This document shows, piece after piece, positions 46,851 to 61,392 of a DNA stretch of 64,000 nucleotides (its first letter is position 1; the number at the start of each line of letters is the position of its first letter). Below the pieces are notes generated by a model, which was given only the letters and a program-made list of their open reading frames with translations, did not search any database and was not told the DNA's origin. The DNA comes from Paraphysomonas bandaiensis (lineage: Eukaryota; Chrysophyceae). A program made the position numbers and the translations under genes. The stretch covers positions 124,001-188,000 of the forward strand of contig CBFFRP010000236.1 in NCBI GenBank assembly GCA_965644295.1, read 5' to 3'.

Positions 46851-49483
46851 TCAGCAAGTATTTTCTTTATAAATTATCGTGGAGTGCATACTGGTATAGG
46901 TCGAACAAGATATCTACAGCATGCAGTCAATCGTCAGCACAACTCGCCATAAAGCCCGCGAGTGCAATATATATGGCTGATAAAATTTTAGCGCTTTATT
47001 ATGTGACCCTTACTTTAATTATTGCTGCAAGTAGTATTTACAATTAATACATATGTATCCTGTTTTGATAGTTGATGCATTGAAGGTGGTGTCTCATTGA
47101 TTAATAAGACCAAGATTACACTGACCCTGCAGTCCACTAGGATTTCATTCAAATCTATAAACTTTCTTGCGGCGCATTAGTATACATTACTCTTAAATCA
47201 ACTCCACCACACTAGACATTCCAATACCCAATACAACATATATAACCTGTAAACAACTTAAACTGCAATACGTCAGAAACATAGAAATGTACGAAAACGC
47301 GGATTTTTCGCTTACTGGGTGTAAGTACAAAGAGGAGACCTAACTGACTCCATACGTCTACCACTTTCACAATCCCCGCACAAGTGGAAACGCTACAGTG
47401 CAGCCTCCGCCAGCTAGTTTTCTGTCCCAGGCCCAACTCGTGGGCCGCGCTATCTCCAGACACGACGGCGCCACAATCTACCCCCTCGCCCATATGTCGT
47501 TTAGGCTGGATTCACTCGACTCACTAATTCAGATTCCTGTTCCTCCACAAAGTCCTATAAAGCCCAAGGGATGCCCCCTGACTAACCCCATCTGCTTTTT
47601 TAGAACTCGCGTCCATAGAGGTCTTTTCGCTCACAGTCGCACCTTGGTGCTTGTGGCGATGCCCAAGCAGCTTTCGTAGAGTGACAGAGTATGATACATG
47701 AGAAATTGTACGATTGGTTACAGGTAGAAGTCTATCTAGATTGACTAGTTTTCATCCAGCTACTTCACTTGTGCTGATTCTCGACGCCTATTTTGCTAAT
47801 AACAAGAAGTCGAGGTAATACCAAAACCTGGTAAAGCAATTTCACCAGGTTTCATATATATAAGTATTGAGTTATTATTTTACTGTAATTTGTATCTGAG
47901 AGGTTAAAGATAAAGTAAAGTCGGATGTCTTAGACTCTCATAGACAACTGCAATACGTCTAAAATGGTTAATACTTTAATATATTTGGAACGCCAGAACG
48001 CTGAATTCATGAAATGAGAATGAGTTCATGCATTCGCTAATAATACCAATTTCCTCTATATATATCATTACAAAGATTTAATTATTTATTTCTACTCAAA
48101 ACTCTCAAAAGTTAACACTATCCTAATGTTATATGTGTGACGATTTTGATATGCGTCATTTGACTGGAAAATGTGTAGGTAGAATAATGGAAGATGCTAT
48201 TCTTGTAGTTTAGACCCCATATATGGTTAAGGAGAAGGTTAGATTGAGAATTATACGGTGGTGTACCTGTGTATACGTCTACAGCTCGTGTGGTACACGT
48301 GCATAAGTACGAATCTCCAGCAGTAAGCATGGTTCGTATATGTAAGTAGAAATTTCTAGGGGGGATTGTAGTGCATGTATGGAAATTTGATAAGCTTGAC
48401 ATGGATGCTAAGGAGTGTAGAGCCAGCTTGCAAGTGCAAGATTGCTATATTATGTTAAGTCACTTCTTTTCGTAGGTATGAAGTCATAATTAGTATATTA
48501 AGAAGAGAAGAAACAGGGACTAGTGGTCTAGATGAACGGTACCCGCTAGCTCCCTCCATTAGTTAGATGCTGTATATGCGTATTAGGGATAACTCGCGAG
48601 TATGTATTTACGGCATATGGACATGATATGTTAGAAAGTAGCCAGAGAAGGATGGTCCCTACAACCCCGGTTACACCAGAGCAGTAGTTTGTTTTATTAG
48701 TCAATACAATAGCATATAATAAGTATCTTTAAATGCCGAGGAGTAATATTTTTGCGCAAAAACCAGTTATAAAAATATTATTAATAACAAACATTGACTG
48801 CAGTCATCGTCAGCGATTTTGACACATCGTTGTTCGTATTCAAGCGATTTTTCGCCATTGAAAAAATAATAAGTACTGCTTCTGCATATTATGTCACACG
48901 TTATCAATTATAGCCAGGAGAATCGTATAATCCGTCTCTCAGATTAAGAATGAACACACGTCTGAAAGTCACACAGTAAGTTTGAAACCTAAACTTCCCA
49001 CATGTACCGCTTATACGCACGCCAATTACATCATGTCAGTATCAAATTGATGGTATTAAAACTGATTCAATTAATTGCTACATTGATACGCAGCCCTGGT
49101 ATACACATACAGGTATAACCATTCATTAAATGCCAAATTTAATACGTAGTTTCGGTAATATTATGCAGATAATTCGTATAATAGAAGTGATTTATATTAG
49201 ACGTTTCAAGATCCAATTCATTATTGACAACTTGCATTCTGTATGGACGCAAAGCTGTGGTAGAAAAAGAGCTATTATCTTGGTATTCGCATGATATATA
49301 CATAGCTTCGACGTGGTGACAGACTAAGACTTTGAATTAAGCAGGAATACTTCTGTACTAAGTGTGAGAGAGAAAATTCAAAGCAGTGTTGGTATTGAAG
49401 TTGCAAGTTATTCACATATAACTCTGCCACGTTTTACGAATCACATTCCAGTGAGACTATATCCACGACAAACAACAACCAGC
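46851..49483. other. Long tail-to-tail spacer with repeats
   Basis: Holds dispersed repeat copy C (47640-47900), preceded by a GC-richer stretch (about 47390-47640) that looks like decayed element sequence. A hAT-like terminus CAGGGCTGCGTATCAAT (reverse strand) ends at 49098. No supported gene. Confidence 0.45.
47640..47900 (+). repeat. Dispersed repeat, copy C
   Basis: Begins GCACCTTGGTGCTTGTGGCG and contains CAAGCAGCTTTCGTAGAG. About 120 nt later GTCGAGGTAATACCAAAACC and GCAATTTCACCAGGTTTCAT repeat the second block of copy B. The two blocks are closer together here than in copy B, so an internal deletion separates the copies. Confidence 0.75.
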
Positions 49484-50944
49484 CTACCATTCCACACATG
49501 CAATCGGTTTTTGTCGCATCGTTGCGTCAACAATACAGTAATTACAAGTCGTACACTCCGACATACTAGAACCAGAATCAACTCCAGCATTTAACTCATC
49601 ATCCCTACTTTTCCACCCTTCGTTTGTACTATAACCTCGGGATAGCTTTGACGTACTCACACCTTCCCACTTCTTGACTATGCCTGGATCTCTTAATATT
49701 GCCCGGCCTGATTGCACGAGATCAAATCCATCAACTTCCATCGCATCACGAAGAGCATTGTAACTATGCACCCCACCCATTATGCACACTCTAACGTTGT
49801 GTTCCATCTTCTTTCCCTTAGTTGAGTTCCATCTTCGCAGAGTATGTAACACACACAACGCGGAGGACCGAAAATATAGCTCTTTAAAAGGAATGTACGG
49901 AATGACAAAAGAGCCGAAGAGCATAAGTGCAATACTCTTCATTCTATCTGTTGTGGCAGATATCATTCGGGCGAGGGGTACGCCACCCCGTAACATAAAG
50001 AGCCCATTCTCTAAGATTAATCCACCACTTAATGCAATAATATCAACACCACAAGCAGCAAACGACTCAGCAATAGAGCAGGCTTCCTCGACTGTCAAAC
50101 CATCCGCAGTTCCATCTACTAAGTTCAGCTTTACCATGAGTACAGCGCGTCCGTTAAGTGCATGCTTCACCAACCGCAATACTTCAGAGGGAAAGGCAAC
50201 TCTGTGAGCTAGAGATATTCCTGGGTTGAGTCTAGGAGATAGGAACTGACTGAGAAGGTACCCATGACCACAATGTATCTCCACACAATCAAACCCGGCT
50301 TCAACAGCAACTCGAGAGGCAGACACAAAATCTGTCGCCAGTTTACTCTTATCTGTAGCAGTCATTTTACGACAAAAATTGAATTGAGCTGGGTTAAAGA
50401 GACGCTGAGCAGACATTTGTTCGTGAGTGGAGTCTTCTGAGAGAGTGCGATCCGAAAAATAACCAGCGTGGGTAAGTTGAATGCATGCAAGTGAGTCATT
50501 GGAATGAATTGCATCCACCACTTGCTTCATCATTCTCTTGGATTTCTCCCTACATATCAGCTGCGCTGGAAATGAGCGGCCAGCTGGAGATACAGCAGCA
50601 TAAGCGACGATACACATACCAGCACCACCCTCAGCCATTCGTGCATGGAAAGATACGAGTTCTTCACAGGGAACACCATCTCTATCACACATTGCCTCAT
50701 ATGTTGCAGCTTTGATCACTCTATTGCGAAACTCAGTGTTTCTAATCTTAAGTCTTGAAAATGGCTTTATTGATTGTTGTGGTATGTCATATTCTGCTTG
50801 TAACTTCTTCAGTAATGCCTCAGATGTCTTTTGTACAGTTGTATCGTATATAGAAGCCGTGTAATCCGCATATCTTGCACCCACCCAATGTAAAAGATAC
50901 AACAAGAGGGGTAAACCCAAACATATTGCAATAAATGCAAGCAT
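49484..50944 (-). CDS. Old Yellow Enzyme-family FMN oxidoreductase with N-terminal membrane anchor, 486 aa
   Basis: Single exon. Residues 1-20 (LAFIAICLGLPLLLYLLHWV) form one membrane segment, unusual for this family and suggesting anchoring to an internal membrane. The TIM-barrel signatures follow: RNRVIKAATYEAMCDRDGVP, HARMAEGGAGMCIV, ACIQLTHAGYFSDR with the FMN/substrate-binding His, and GFDCVEIHCGHGYLLSQFLS then PRLNPG. Near the C-terminus are the phosphate-binding SGRAILRDPGIVKKW and a CTTCNYC cysteine cluster. The usual N.R.DEYGGS motif after the barrel His-Gly is changed to NPGISLAHR. These enzymes reduce activated alkenes with NAD(P)H. Substrate is unknown. Confidence 0.85.
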   Translation of the reverse strand: MLAFIAICLGLPLLLYLLHWVGARYADYTASIYDTTVQKTSEALLKKLQAEYDIPQQSIKPFSRLKIRNTEFRNRVIKAATYEAMCDRDGVPCEELVSFHARMAEGGAGMCIVAYAAVSPAGRSFPAQLICREKSKRMMKQVVDAIHSNDSLACIQLTHAGYFSDRTLSEDSTHEQMSAQRLFNPAQFNFCRKMTATDKSKLATDFVSASRVAVEAGFDCVEIHCGHGYLLSQFLSPRLNPGISLAHRVAFPSEVLRLVKHALNGRAVLMVKLNLVDGTADGLTVEEACSIAESFAACGVDIIALSGGLILENGLFMLRGGVPLARMISATTDRMKSIALMLFGSFVIPYIPFKELYFRSSALCVLHTLRRWNSTKGKKMEHNVRVCIMGGVHSYNALRDAMEVDGFDLVQSGRAILRDPGIVKKWEGVSTSKLSRGYSTNEGWKSRDDELNAGVDSGSSMSECTTCNYCIVDATMRQKPIACVEW

Positions 50945-51124
50945 ATGAAATTGGGAATGGATGTAAAGTATAGTTGCAGGTTATGATGAGATGATGCTGT
51001 GGCATCGTACATAGTGTCGACAGCATCTTAGGCCACTAATTATAGTGGAGACAAAAGACAAAACGACAAAAGACATTTTTTTTCATCAGAATTGTTTTTG
51101 TCGGGTGCAAACGAAGCCGTAATT

Positions 51125-51344
51125 GGGTGACTACCTAAATTGCATAAATACATAAATGCATAAAAAGTCTGGGATTATAAAAATCTATTCAGACCCAGTT
51201 TCTGCATATGTTTATGCATATAGGATAGTTTGTACGAGGGGTCCGGAGGGGTCTCCTAAAAAATCATAAATCTGCATAAATTCATGAGTTTATGCAGCCT
51301 ATTTTTTATGCATTTATGTGTTTGTGCAATTTAGGTAGTCACCC
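51125..51344. mobile_element. Nested foldback MITE within the Harbinger left arm
   Basis: Ends GGGTGACTACCTAAATTGCA and its inverse near 51325-51344 bound a 220-bp insert, flanked by ATT on each side. The terminal repeats extend imperfectly for about 40 bp (CATAAATACATAAATGCATA). No coding capacity. Confidence 0.75.
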
Positions 51345-51403
51345 ATTATAGTGCACACAGAAAGACAAAAGACAAAACAGTGTTTTTGTGTTTAAATTCA
51401 AAT

Positions 51404-51475
51404 TTCTTTTCATTCTCTGTTCGCTTGATCTCACTGAATATATTGCGAAGCAAAGCATTAAGCATTGACAGTGAC
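51404..51475 (+). repeat. Internal duplication of Harbinger element, first copy
   Basis: The block with ATCTCACTGAATATATTGCG and AAGCAAAGCATTAAGCATTG is repeated with few changes at about 52096-52162, just after the transposase stop codon. Confidence 0.85.
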
Positions 51476-51492
51476 TGTGTAAAGTTGATAGC

Positions 51493-52095
51493 ATGATATT
51501 TCGCGTGTGTGCATTGTCCCGGAAGTTGTCACTGCATAAAAAGAAGAGGGCATCCTTGATCAAACAGCTCTTGAAGCAATCTCGAGTGTCTAGTGAGGAT
51601 CGTATAATTGCAAGAAGAAATGTCTACGAACGGATTTACTACGATAAGACGCCATGGGGACTCCTGCTGAGGGATGCAAGGATAAGAGACCCCACTACTC
51701 GTGAAGGTATGACTTTTGGTATTGTATTATATACCATGTCACACTGCCTCAGGCAAGCAATTCAGAACGCGTTTTCGAATTCCGTATCAAATGTTTCAAG
51801 AGATAGTTGAATGGGCTAAAGATTCATCACTTCGTAAGAACAAGTTAACAGGGAAGCCCATCGTTGATACTGACGCATCAGGTATTTCTCCTGTTTCCAA
51901 TAGTTAAGTTTTTTAGAACTGTGTACTATAGGTCGCAAATCAACACCAAATGACTTACTAGTCCTCGGAGTACTGCGTGTATTAGGGCGAGGAATGTGTT
52001 TTGATGGAATTTCTGAGCTTAATGGAGCATCATTCTCAGTTAATCGTGTATTTTTTCACGATTTCTGTCAATTATATGCGAGGGACAAATTTTGA
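51493..52095 (+). pseudogene. Truncated PIF/Harbinger transposase, N-terminal part, 168 codons
   Basis: Three exons, 51493-51706, 51753-51881 and 51932-52095, join in one open frame with normal GT-AG splice sites. The product has the Harbinger N-terminal pattern: FRTRFRIPYQMFQEIVEWAK, then after the next splice NDLLVLGVLRVLGRGMCFDG and RVFFHDFCQLYA. A stop codon follows directly, and the DDE catalytic domain that should come next is absent; a duplicated piece of the element's own 5' region sits there instead. This looks like an internal deletion derivative that kept a spliceable DNA-binding part. It could still bind the element ends, but cannot transpose on its own. Confidence 0.75.
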
Positions 52096-52782
52096 ATTCT
52101 GCTCATTCTCTGCTCGCTAGATCTCACTGAATATACTGCGAAGCAAAGCATTAAGCATCGACACAAGTCACAGGGTTGAAAGAGCTGGGTGTTACTGCCC
52201 TTAACTTCCTATACAGCATCAGATATGGCACTTAAACTCTCCTGTAATATTCTTGCTCTTGTTTCGAAGTCCAGGTTATGAAGATAGATCGCATGCACTG
52301 ACATCATTATTATCTTCCACATCAGACGAAAGACGGATGATGACTTGGAGTGTTTGATGAACTCCTTTTGATAGTTGACTCATCATTGTGGTTTCTCTAT
52401 AATTTTGTAATATAACGATATCTATATATCTATACATATGACTGCCAATATCATAATTGATACTTAAGATAGAAGTGAGTTTCTGTTAACCCAATATTGA
52501 AGTTGAATGTGTATATTTAGTTTATTACAATATTAGTAAGATTAGTTTAGTTTAGTAAGATTAAATGCATCTTACAGTTAGATCATGTGATAATTATTAG
52601 TCAATCGTAATAAACAAAGTTGTGAATTTAAAACTGACACTGACAAACGTCATTATAACTAACGTGTATAATAGAGGAACAACATATGTATAAAACAAAC
52701 AGAACTTGCATGGATAACAGACAATCAATCGGACCAAGATAGTTACCATTGGTTGGCGTTGCTGTTAGTGTCATTGTCCTCG

Positions 52783-53369
52783 CCTTCGAGAGTTATGCCA
52801 GCTCTCTTCTTATCCTTTCAGCTTCTTTACGATTCCAGGAGAGCTCCACCGTCTTGACGAGCAACTCTCTCATCTGCACGCCTGACGGTATTGTTTCGTC
52901 CTGCATCAACAAATATTACTATTGAATAACATTATAAGATATATATACCTTATTCAAAAGGATAACAAAATCTGGAGTGAACTCATTAATGACTGACTTC
53001 CTTCTTTATTTCCAGTGTTGTTTAAGTCTTCCAAATAGTTTCAGAGTTGATTCCAAAGAGTTCCTTATTGTATGTATGTAGTAAGTTTAAATCAACACAC
53101 ACTCTTCACCTTTCACAATCTGATCAATAGTTATGGTTCCTGCCGGAATATACTCGGTCAGGGATACGGTTTCATTGATGTAGATGTCAGTGCTTTCATT
53201 GTTGACAGGAGTGCGGCGTGTCGTAAGAAGTTTCACAGACATATTTCTCCAAGCTCTGTAATCGTCGTGGTCTTGACACCATGGGTCTCCATGCCTGCCA
53301 AAGCAATGGCAAGCTTCTGCCAATGCTTGAGACTATAAATCATTGCGCCTGGTGCTGTTTACGAGGTGT
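52783..53369 (-). pseudogene. Possible second Harbinger gene on opposite strand, exon fragments
   Basis: Minus-strand frames look coding in pieces: HWQKLAIALAGMETHGVKTT near 53310-53240, NNESTDIYINETVSLTEYIP near 53190-53110, and, after a GATGCAG acceptor near 52902, PSGVQMRELLVKTVELSWNR ending in a stop at about 52796. The junctions between them could not be fixed. Harbinger elements usually carry a second gene for a Myb-like partner protein, so this may be it, but no Myb motif is visible. Confidence 0.4.
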
Positions 53370-53942
53370 ATGACTATTAATGAAGCTCCATTGTGTAAAA
53401 ATGTCTTCCACTCTCGATTTCTGTCCTTGAAGACAAAAAGACATAAATTTGCTCATATTTATGTCTTTCGACGGATTTCTGTCTTTTGTCCTCCTATAAC
53501 TACAGCTTTTCAAAGACAGAAGACATTTTTCTGGAAAAATGTCTTCTGTCTTTTTGTCTTTTGTCTCACTATAATTAGTGGCCTTATAGATATCTACTAA
53601 AACCTCGAGTTTTTTATAAATCTGTAGTGATAAATTAGGATTTTTATTTATATCCTGAAAAATTGGTGAAAACACAACTATTTCAACCAACCAAACTGAA
53701 AATAAAAAAAATATTCATATAATTAACAAAAACTGAAAACAAATCGTATCTTGAAACGTCATGACATCTCCACCTCATATATATATATCAAAATATATTG
53801 TGTGGTGTAGAAATGAAGTTCAATATTAATGATTTAAATTACTTTGAACTTCATTATTTTTCATAGTAAGTGAATTTCATATTCTCATATTAAGAAAACA
53901 ATCCAACTCATTCCTCATAATTTCATCAAGTCATACAAGGAA

Positions 53943-57402
<3,460 letters not shown>

Positions 57403-58966
57403 TTATTTTACACACTATATATATTTTTAAACTAAATATTAATCTAATCTTTTTTGACGCCAATTTGAATCACCAGCTAACTAGTTGATTAGCCCTACTA
57501 TATATCTCTATACTTTGCGTGTTATTAGCAATTGTGTAAGCAAATAATATCTGCAACAATTATGTTGATTGGTAATTATAGTACTGAATTTATTCTAATT
57601 GGAATAAATATATTAGTTATTGCGTGTATAATTGAAAGCGATGATACTTACATACTTACATGTAGCTAGTTATAGGTTCAAACTTGCAACTTAGGACATT
57701 CAACACCATGAGTTCAGTTGTGTTCATTCTGAAACTGAGAAAGGGATTATCTAATTAGCTTCATTGACGACGTCTGTTCTAAATTATCTATACCAATTTT
57801 TAATCCCAATAAGCAGGAGGAAAATAGATATCCGTAGTGAAGGTGCTTAGGAGTTAAGAGTTAGGATGAATACAAAATATAGTTATATAGCATTGCAATT
57901 TTAATAACTGGTGCTTAACTCTGATATCCTATTGTAATGCTACGACACTACGAAAGCAGCTTGTGCCACTTTCGCTCTATATAGACATCCAACTCCATCA
58001 ACAAAGTCGCTTGTGTAGACTTCTTTGGGCCTTGACGAATAAACAGGCATCCATTCACTATTATACCTAGCGAGTGGGAGTAATGAACACTAGCGTCCCT
58101 TGGTTTTGCGCAGGACTACCTGAACAATATATATCCTGAGTGCTGAGGATATTAATGTAAAGCACTAGTTAAGAACTGAATAAAAATTGCAATTCTGTAT
58201 TAGCTCTGACTCCTAAGCTCCCTTTGCTAAAAGTAAGACATTCACTACGTTTTTGTTGTAGCTATTATATTCAAACTTTGTGTTAGGTGTTAGTCCTGTA
58301 CAAATGCTATTCCCTTACTATTGTGAGCATTGAACAAAATCTATTTTGTGGTCGGTCCACCAATCAATATATTGTTACCGAGCCCTGGTAGATACCATTG
58401 ATTTGAAGCAATACATTGATATTAGTCATTGAACACTACTTCATCTTACAGCATGCCAGCAAAAAGCTATACGCTTTAGATATATAAGGTTTTTAATATC
58501 ATAAGAATAGCAAGCTTCAATTTAACTGCATCCATTGCAATCTTTTGTTTTTAATTCCATTCTTAAGATGAAACCAGAACACAATAAAATCCAACGTCTT
58601 TAACTCACATTAGCGACAATCTGAGTTGTCTTTTTGCGAAGTTGCATTCGAGACTTATTACCTGTTAGTGCCGGGAAAGACTTGAAGGGAAGGTGTTCTG
58701 AGGCGAAGAAGGGTGGCGCAACCTTTCACAGCATGCCATCAAGCACGCTGGATTGGTTGGATGTATATTTTCTAACTGTAGGGATGTAGCACAAACGCAC
58801 AAACAATATCCACTAAGCTGCAAGGGAAAAAGTATACATAGTAAAAAACACCACATTGTTTTCAGTTTTCACTGTGAATTAACAGACGAGAAAAAACTGC
58901 ATTGTTACTGTGTATCACAAATAAACAGTTGTATAGAAATAACGAAAAGAATATCCCTAAATTTGT
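57403..58966. other. Tail-to-tail spacer with old repeats
   Basis: Contains inverted dispersed repeat copy D (about 57890-57975) and a lone hAT-like end at 58341-58387, whose reverse strand reads CAGGGCTCGGTAACAATATA then TTGATTGGTGGAC, matching the interior and left end of the MITE at 10716. No supported gene. Confidence 0.5.
57890..57975 (-). repeat. Dispersed repeat, copy D (inverted)
   Basis: On the minus strand it reads GGCACAAGCTGCTTTCGTAG and, further on, ACAATAGGATATCAGAGTTA, matching copies A-C in order. The second block seen in B and C is absent. Confidence 0.65.
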
Positions 58967-60530
58967 TTAATTGAGCCAATCCGGTTTAGATCTTTGGCAA
59001 GGAGATCTCTTCTTCACCTTTTGTTGCGAATTGGCACCGGCTTTGGTCCCGTGCCTAGAACCATCCATCTTGCGAGTTCCAGTTTGTGACATATATGCTG
59101 AAGATTTGCTGCTGGTAGATCTATCGACTGACCTATCCAGTGATATTTCAGCAGCTCTATCCGGCATGCTGACAGCGGGATGAGAGTGGTGAAATAGCAA
59201 CGTGCTTTTCGCATTGTCATCAACTGTCCCGTCTACAACATCGTCATCCTGTGAAATAGGTTCACGTGATCCCATACGCACAAAGTTCGCGCCATGCGGA
59301 TGATTATTAGAACGCAATCCACACAGCGAAGATAGACACCCGCCTCGCTTACGATGCTCAACCTCTTCAACCCGTTGCTGACGTTGGTGCTTGATATGTT
59401 CAAGACGGGCCTCTAAAGAAGCTTTTTGTTTTTTCTCTTTCGCTAGTGCGGCTTCCAAGGTGGCGACATGAGATCGCGAGCTACTTAAGTCCCACATTGT
59501 GGATTCAAGCTGTCGCTTGAGAGCCTCATTTTCCTCTTCAAGAGCCCGAATGTCATCGTTATCCCGTTCATAACACGCAGACAACTTCTCCTCTGAATAT
59601 TAATTTAAAACTAGAATATTCGATACAAAACCACACCAGGTGCTCACCTTCCCCTATCACTGACGCTAGAGGTTTCGCCTTTTCCCTGGCAACAGCTTGT
59701 AGCTTGATACTGCTGCTACTGGACGTGGACAGTGACCGCTCCCGCTGTATGTGCTCCTGGTCATAGTCATCCTAATACATGACAGAGGGGTCACAACATG
59801 GGACAGAAGATATGATTATTATCCATACGTACCATAACACCATCCACACAGTAAGTTACGCTCTCCCCCATTTCAGAGTCAGAAGCGATACTCATGCTGT
59901 CCTCTGCATTTCCCTATAGCCGAACTCAGGAACAAAACATATACGATAGAACTAGGACTTACATCACTCTCTAAGTGTTTGGGGGTGATAGTGACATCAA
60001 TTGTCAAGCCATCATATGCACATTTAGTTAGCGGTAAGACTTCCCTTGTCTCACCATACATCTTTGCATAAGTATGTAGTGGCAGCATAGCCACTCCGAA
60101 CACTTTATATGTCTCATCTGCATTTTGTTTTTCACGAACCACAAGTCGACCAGTTTTCTCCTGCATTACTGTTACATCAATATCCATATCAGTTATACAG
60201 AACTCACTAGATAATGATCATTACTACTCTGATAGAGTGTTGCAATAATAGATAACGTCTGTTCAAACACCACTTCACTGGTTCCATTTGCACAATCATG
60301 AAATACTGCATCATTAGTTGATTCTGTTTTTCTTCCTCTTTCAAAACATACATTCAATCTTGCATTTGGTCCAATAATATTCCCTTGTTTGGATATAAGA
60401 TAATGTACTATAGATGGTATAATGATTATATGCAATATATATACATATCATTCCAACCTTTTACTTGAAAGAGTATCTTAAAGGGTTTTGTTCCTCTTCT
60501 TTTACTTAATTTTGTTACTTTTTTTAACAT
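58967..60530 (-). CDS. NT-C2 domain coiled-coil protein, 433 aa
   Basis: Six minus-strand exons, 60530-60458, 60407-60208, 60160-59963, 59913-59833, 59771-59648 and 59592-58967, with short introns of 47-60 nt, give 433 residues. Exon 1 supplies a basic start (KRRGTKPFKILFQVK) that joins VHYLISKQG, the usual start of an N-terminal C2 (NT-C2) fold as in EEIG1/EHBP1 and plant PMI1 proteins. The domain continues through EVVFEQTLSIIATLYQ, EKTGRLVVREKQNADETYKV and LTIDVTITPKHLES (to about 157). A linker leads to a coiled coil (DDIRALEEENEALKRQLEST, about 235-305) and a basic Ser-rich tail. NT-C2 proteins link membranes to cytoskeletal or organelle movement. An in-frame TTG at 60435 was rejected as a start. 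Confidence 0.78.
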
Positions 60531-61392
60531 GGTATATATATATATATATGTACTTATATATGAAGATCTACGTAAGGAAAGAAGTGTATAGGGTCTTATT
60601 CTAACCCTACAGGGATTTCTATACTTTATTCATTGTATATATCAATAGACTTCATTATATAGACTTCAATTGATGTGATGTTACTATATATGCATATCAT
60701 CATATCATATATATAAGAAGTTATAGAGCAAAGTGTTGTTCTGAATTTTATCTTATCTTTTATTAATTGTATAAAAATCCCAAGAATCTGTTCTGTGAAT
60801 TCTTATATTAGTCTAAAATATAGTGTTTTTTATTCTGAAAGGGAAATATTAGGGATTTATAGGAATATTGTGTTTATTGACAGAATCAGAACGAACATAT
60901 ACACGTATTTATATACTTAAAGAATTCTAGAAGAACTGCTGTGCATAATCCTTTTATACTATAGAAATCCTGATTTTCAGATGTTACGACAGTATTTTCA
61001 GAGTATTTATAATATTATGTCCAAGTAATATACGTGATTTTATGCAGGATATATAAATTTCCTAGTTTTTGTCTTTATAATTTGTAAGGTTTTTGTACAT
61101 ATATATGAACACTGTAAAACAACATCACACTTGCATATGGTGTTGTATATGTAGATATACATACATACACGAGAGAGACATATGCTCTACATATATACAG
61201 TACATAGCAGTTTGAAACGAAGTGTAAACATACTTCACTTAAAATTTATTCACTTCATATAAATAAGTGAATTTATCATCTCATATTCTTACGTATATAT
61301 CCATACATACCACTATATAATCACTCATACTATACACATCCTCATATATATACACACATATCTCACAATATAGAGAGAGATCTTCATAAATT
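60531..61392. promoter_or_regulatory. Divergent promoter, AT-rich
   Basis: Very AT-rich spacer with a TATATATATA run next to the NT-C2 start and TACATACATACA near 61160. No supported ORF. Confidence 0.4.

Larger units (their letters stand above)
51031..53583. mobile_element. PIF/Harbinger element, 2553 bp, with TTA target duplication
   Basis: Left end GGCCACTAATTATAGTGGAG and right end (reverse strand) GGCCACTAATTATAGTGAGA are 17-bp near-perfect terminal inverted repeats, followed inward by GACAAAAGAC repeats. TTA flanks both sides (51028-51030 and 53584-53586), the target duplication typical of PIF/Harbinger. Inside are a short transposase gene, a nested foldback element, an internal duplication, and protein-like sequence on the opposite strand in the right half. 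The end sequences are well preserved, suggesting recent insertion, immediately upstream of the ArgRS gene. Confidence 0.92.

Noticed and set aside
48118-48402. 94-codon minus-strand ORF
   Set aside because: No recognisable protein features in a repeat-rich spacer.
53340-53690. 116-codon minus-strand ORF at the right end of the Harbinger element
   Set aside because: Spans the terminal inverted repeat and flanking DNA; the Lys/Asp-rich translation comes from the GACAAAAGAC subrepeats.
60433-60435. TTG start of the NT-C2 gene
   Set aside because: An upstream in-frame stop and a good intron (60408-60457) connect it to an ATG at 60530 that completes the NT-C2 fold.
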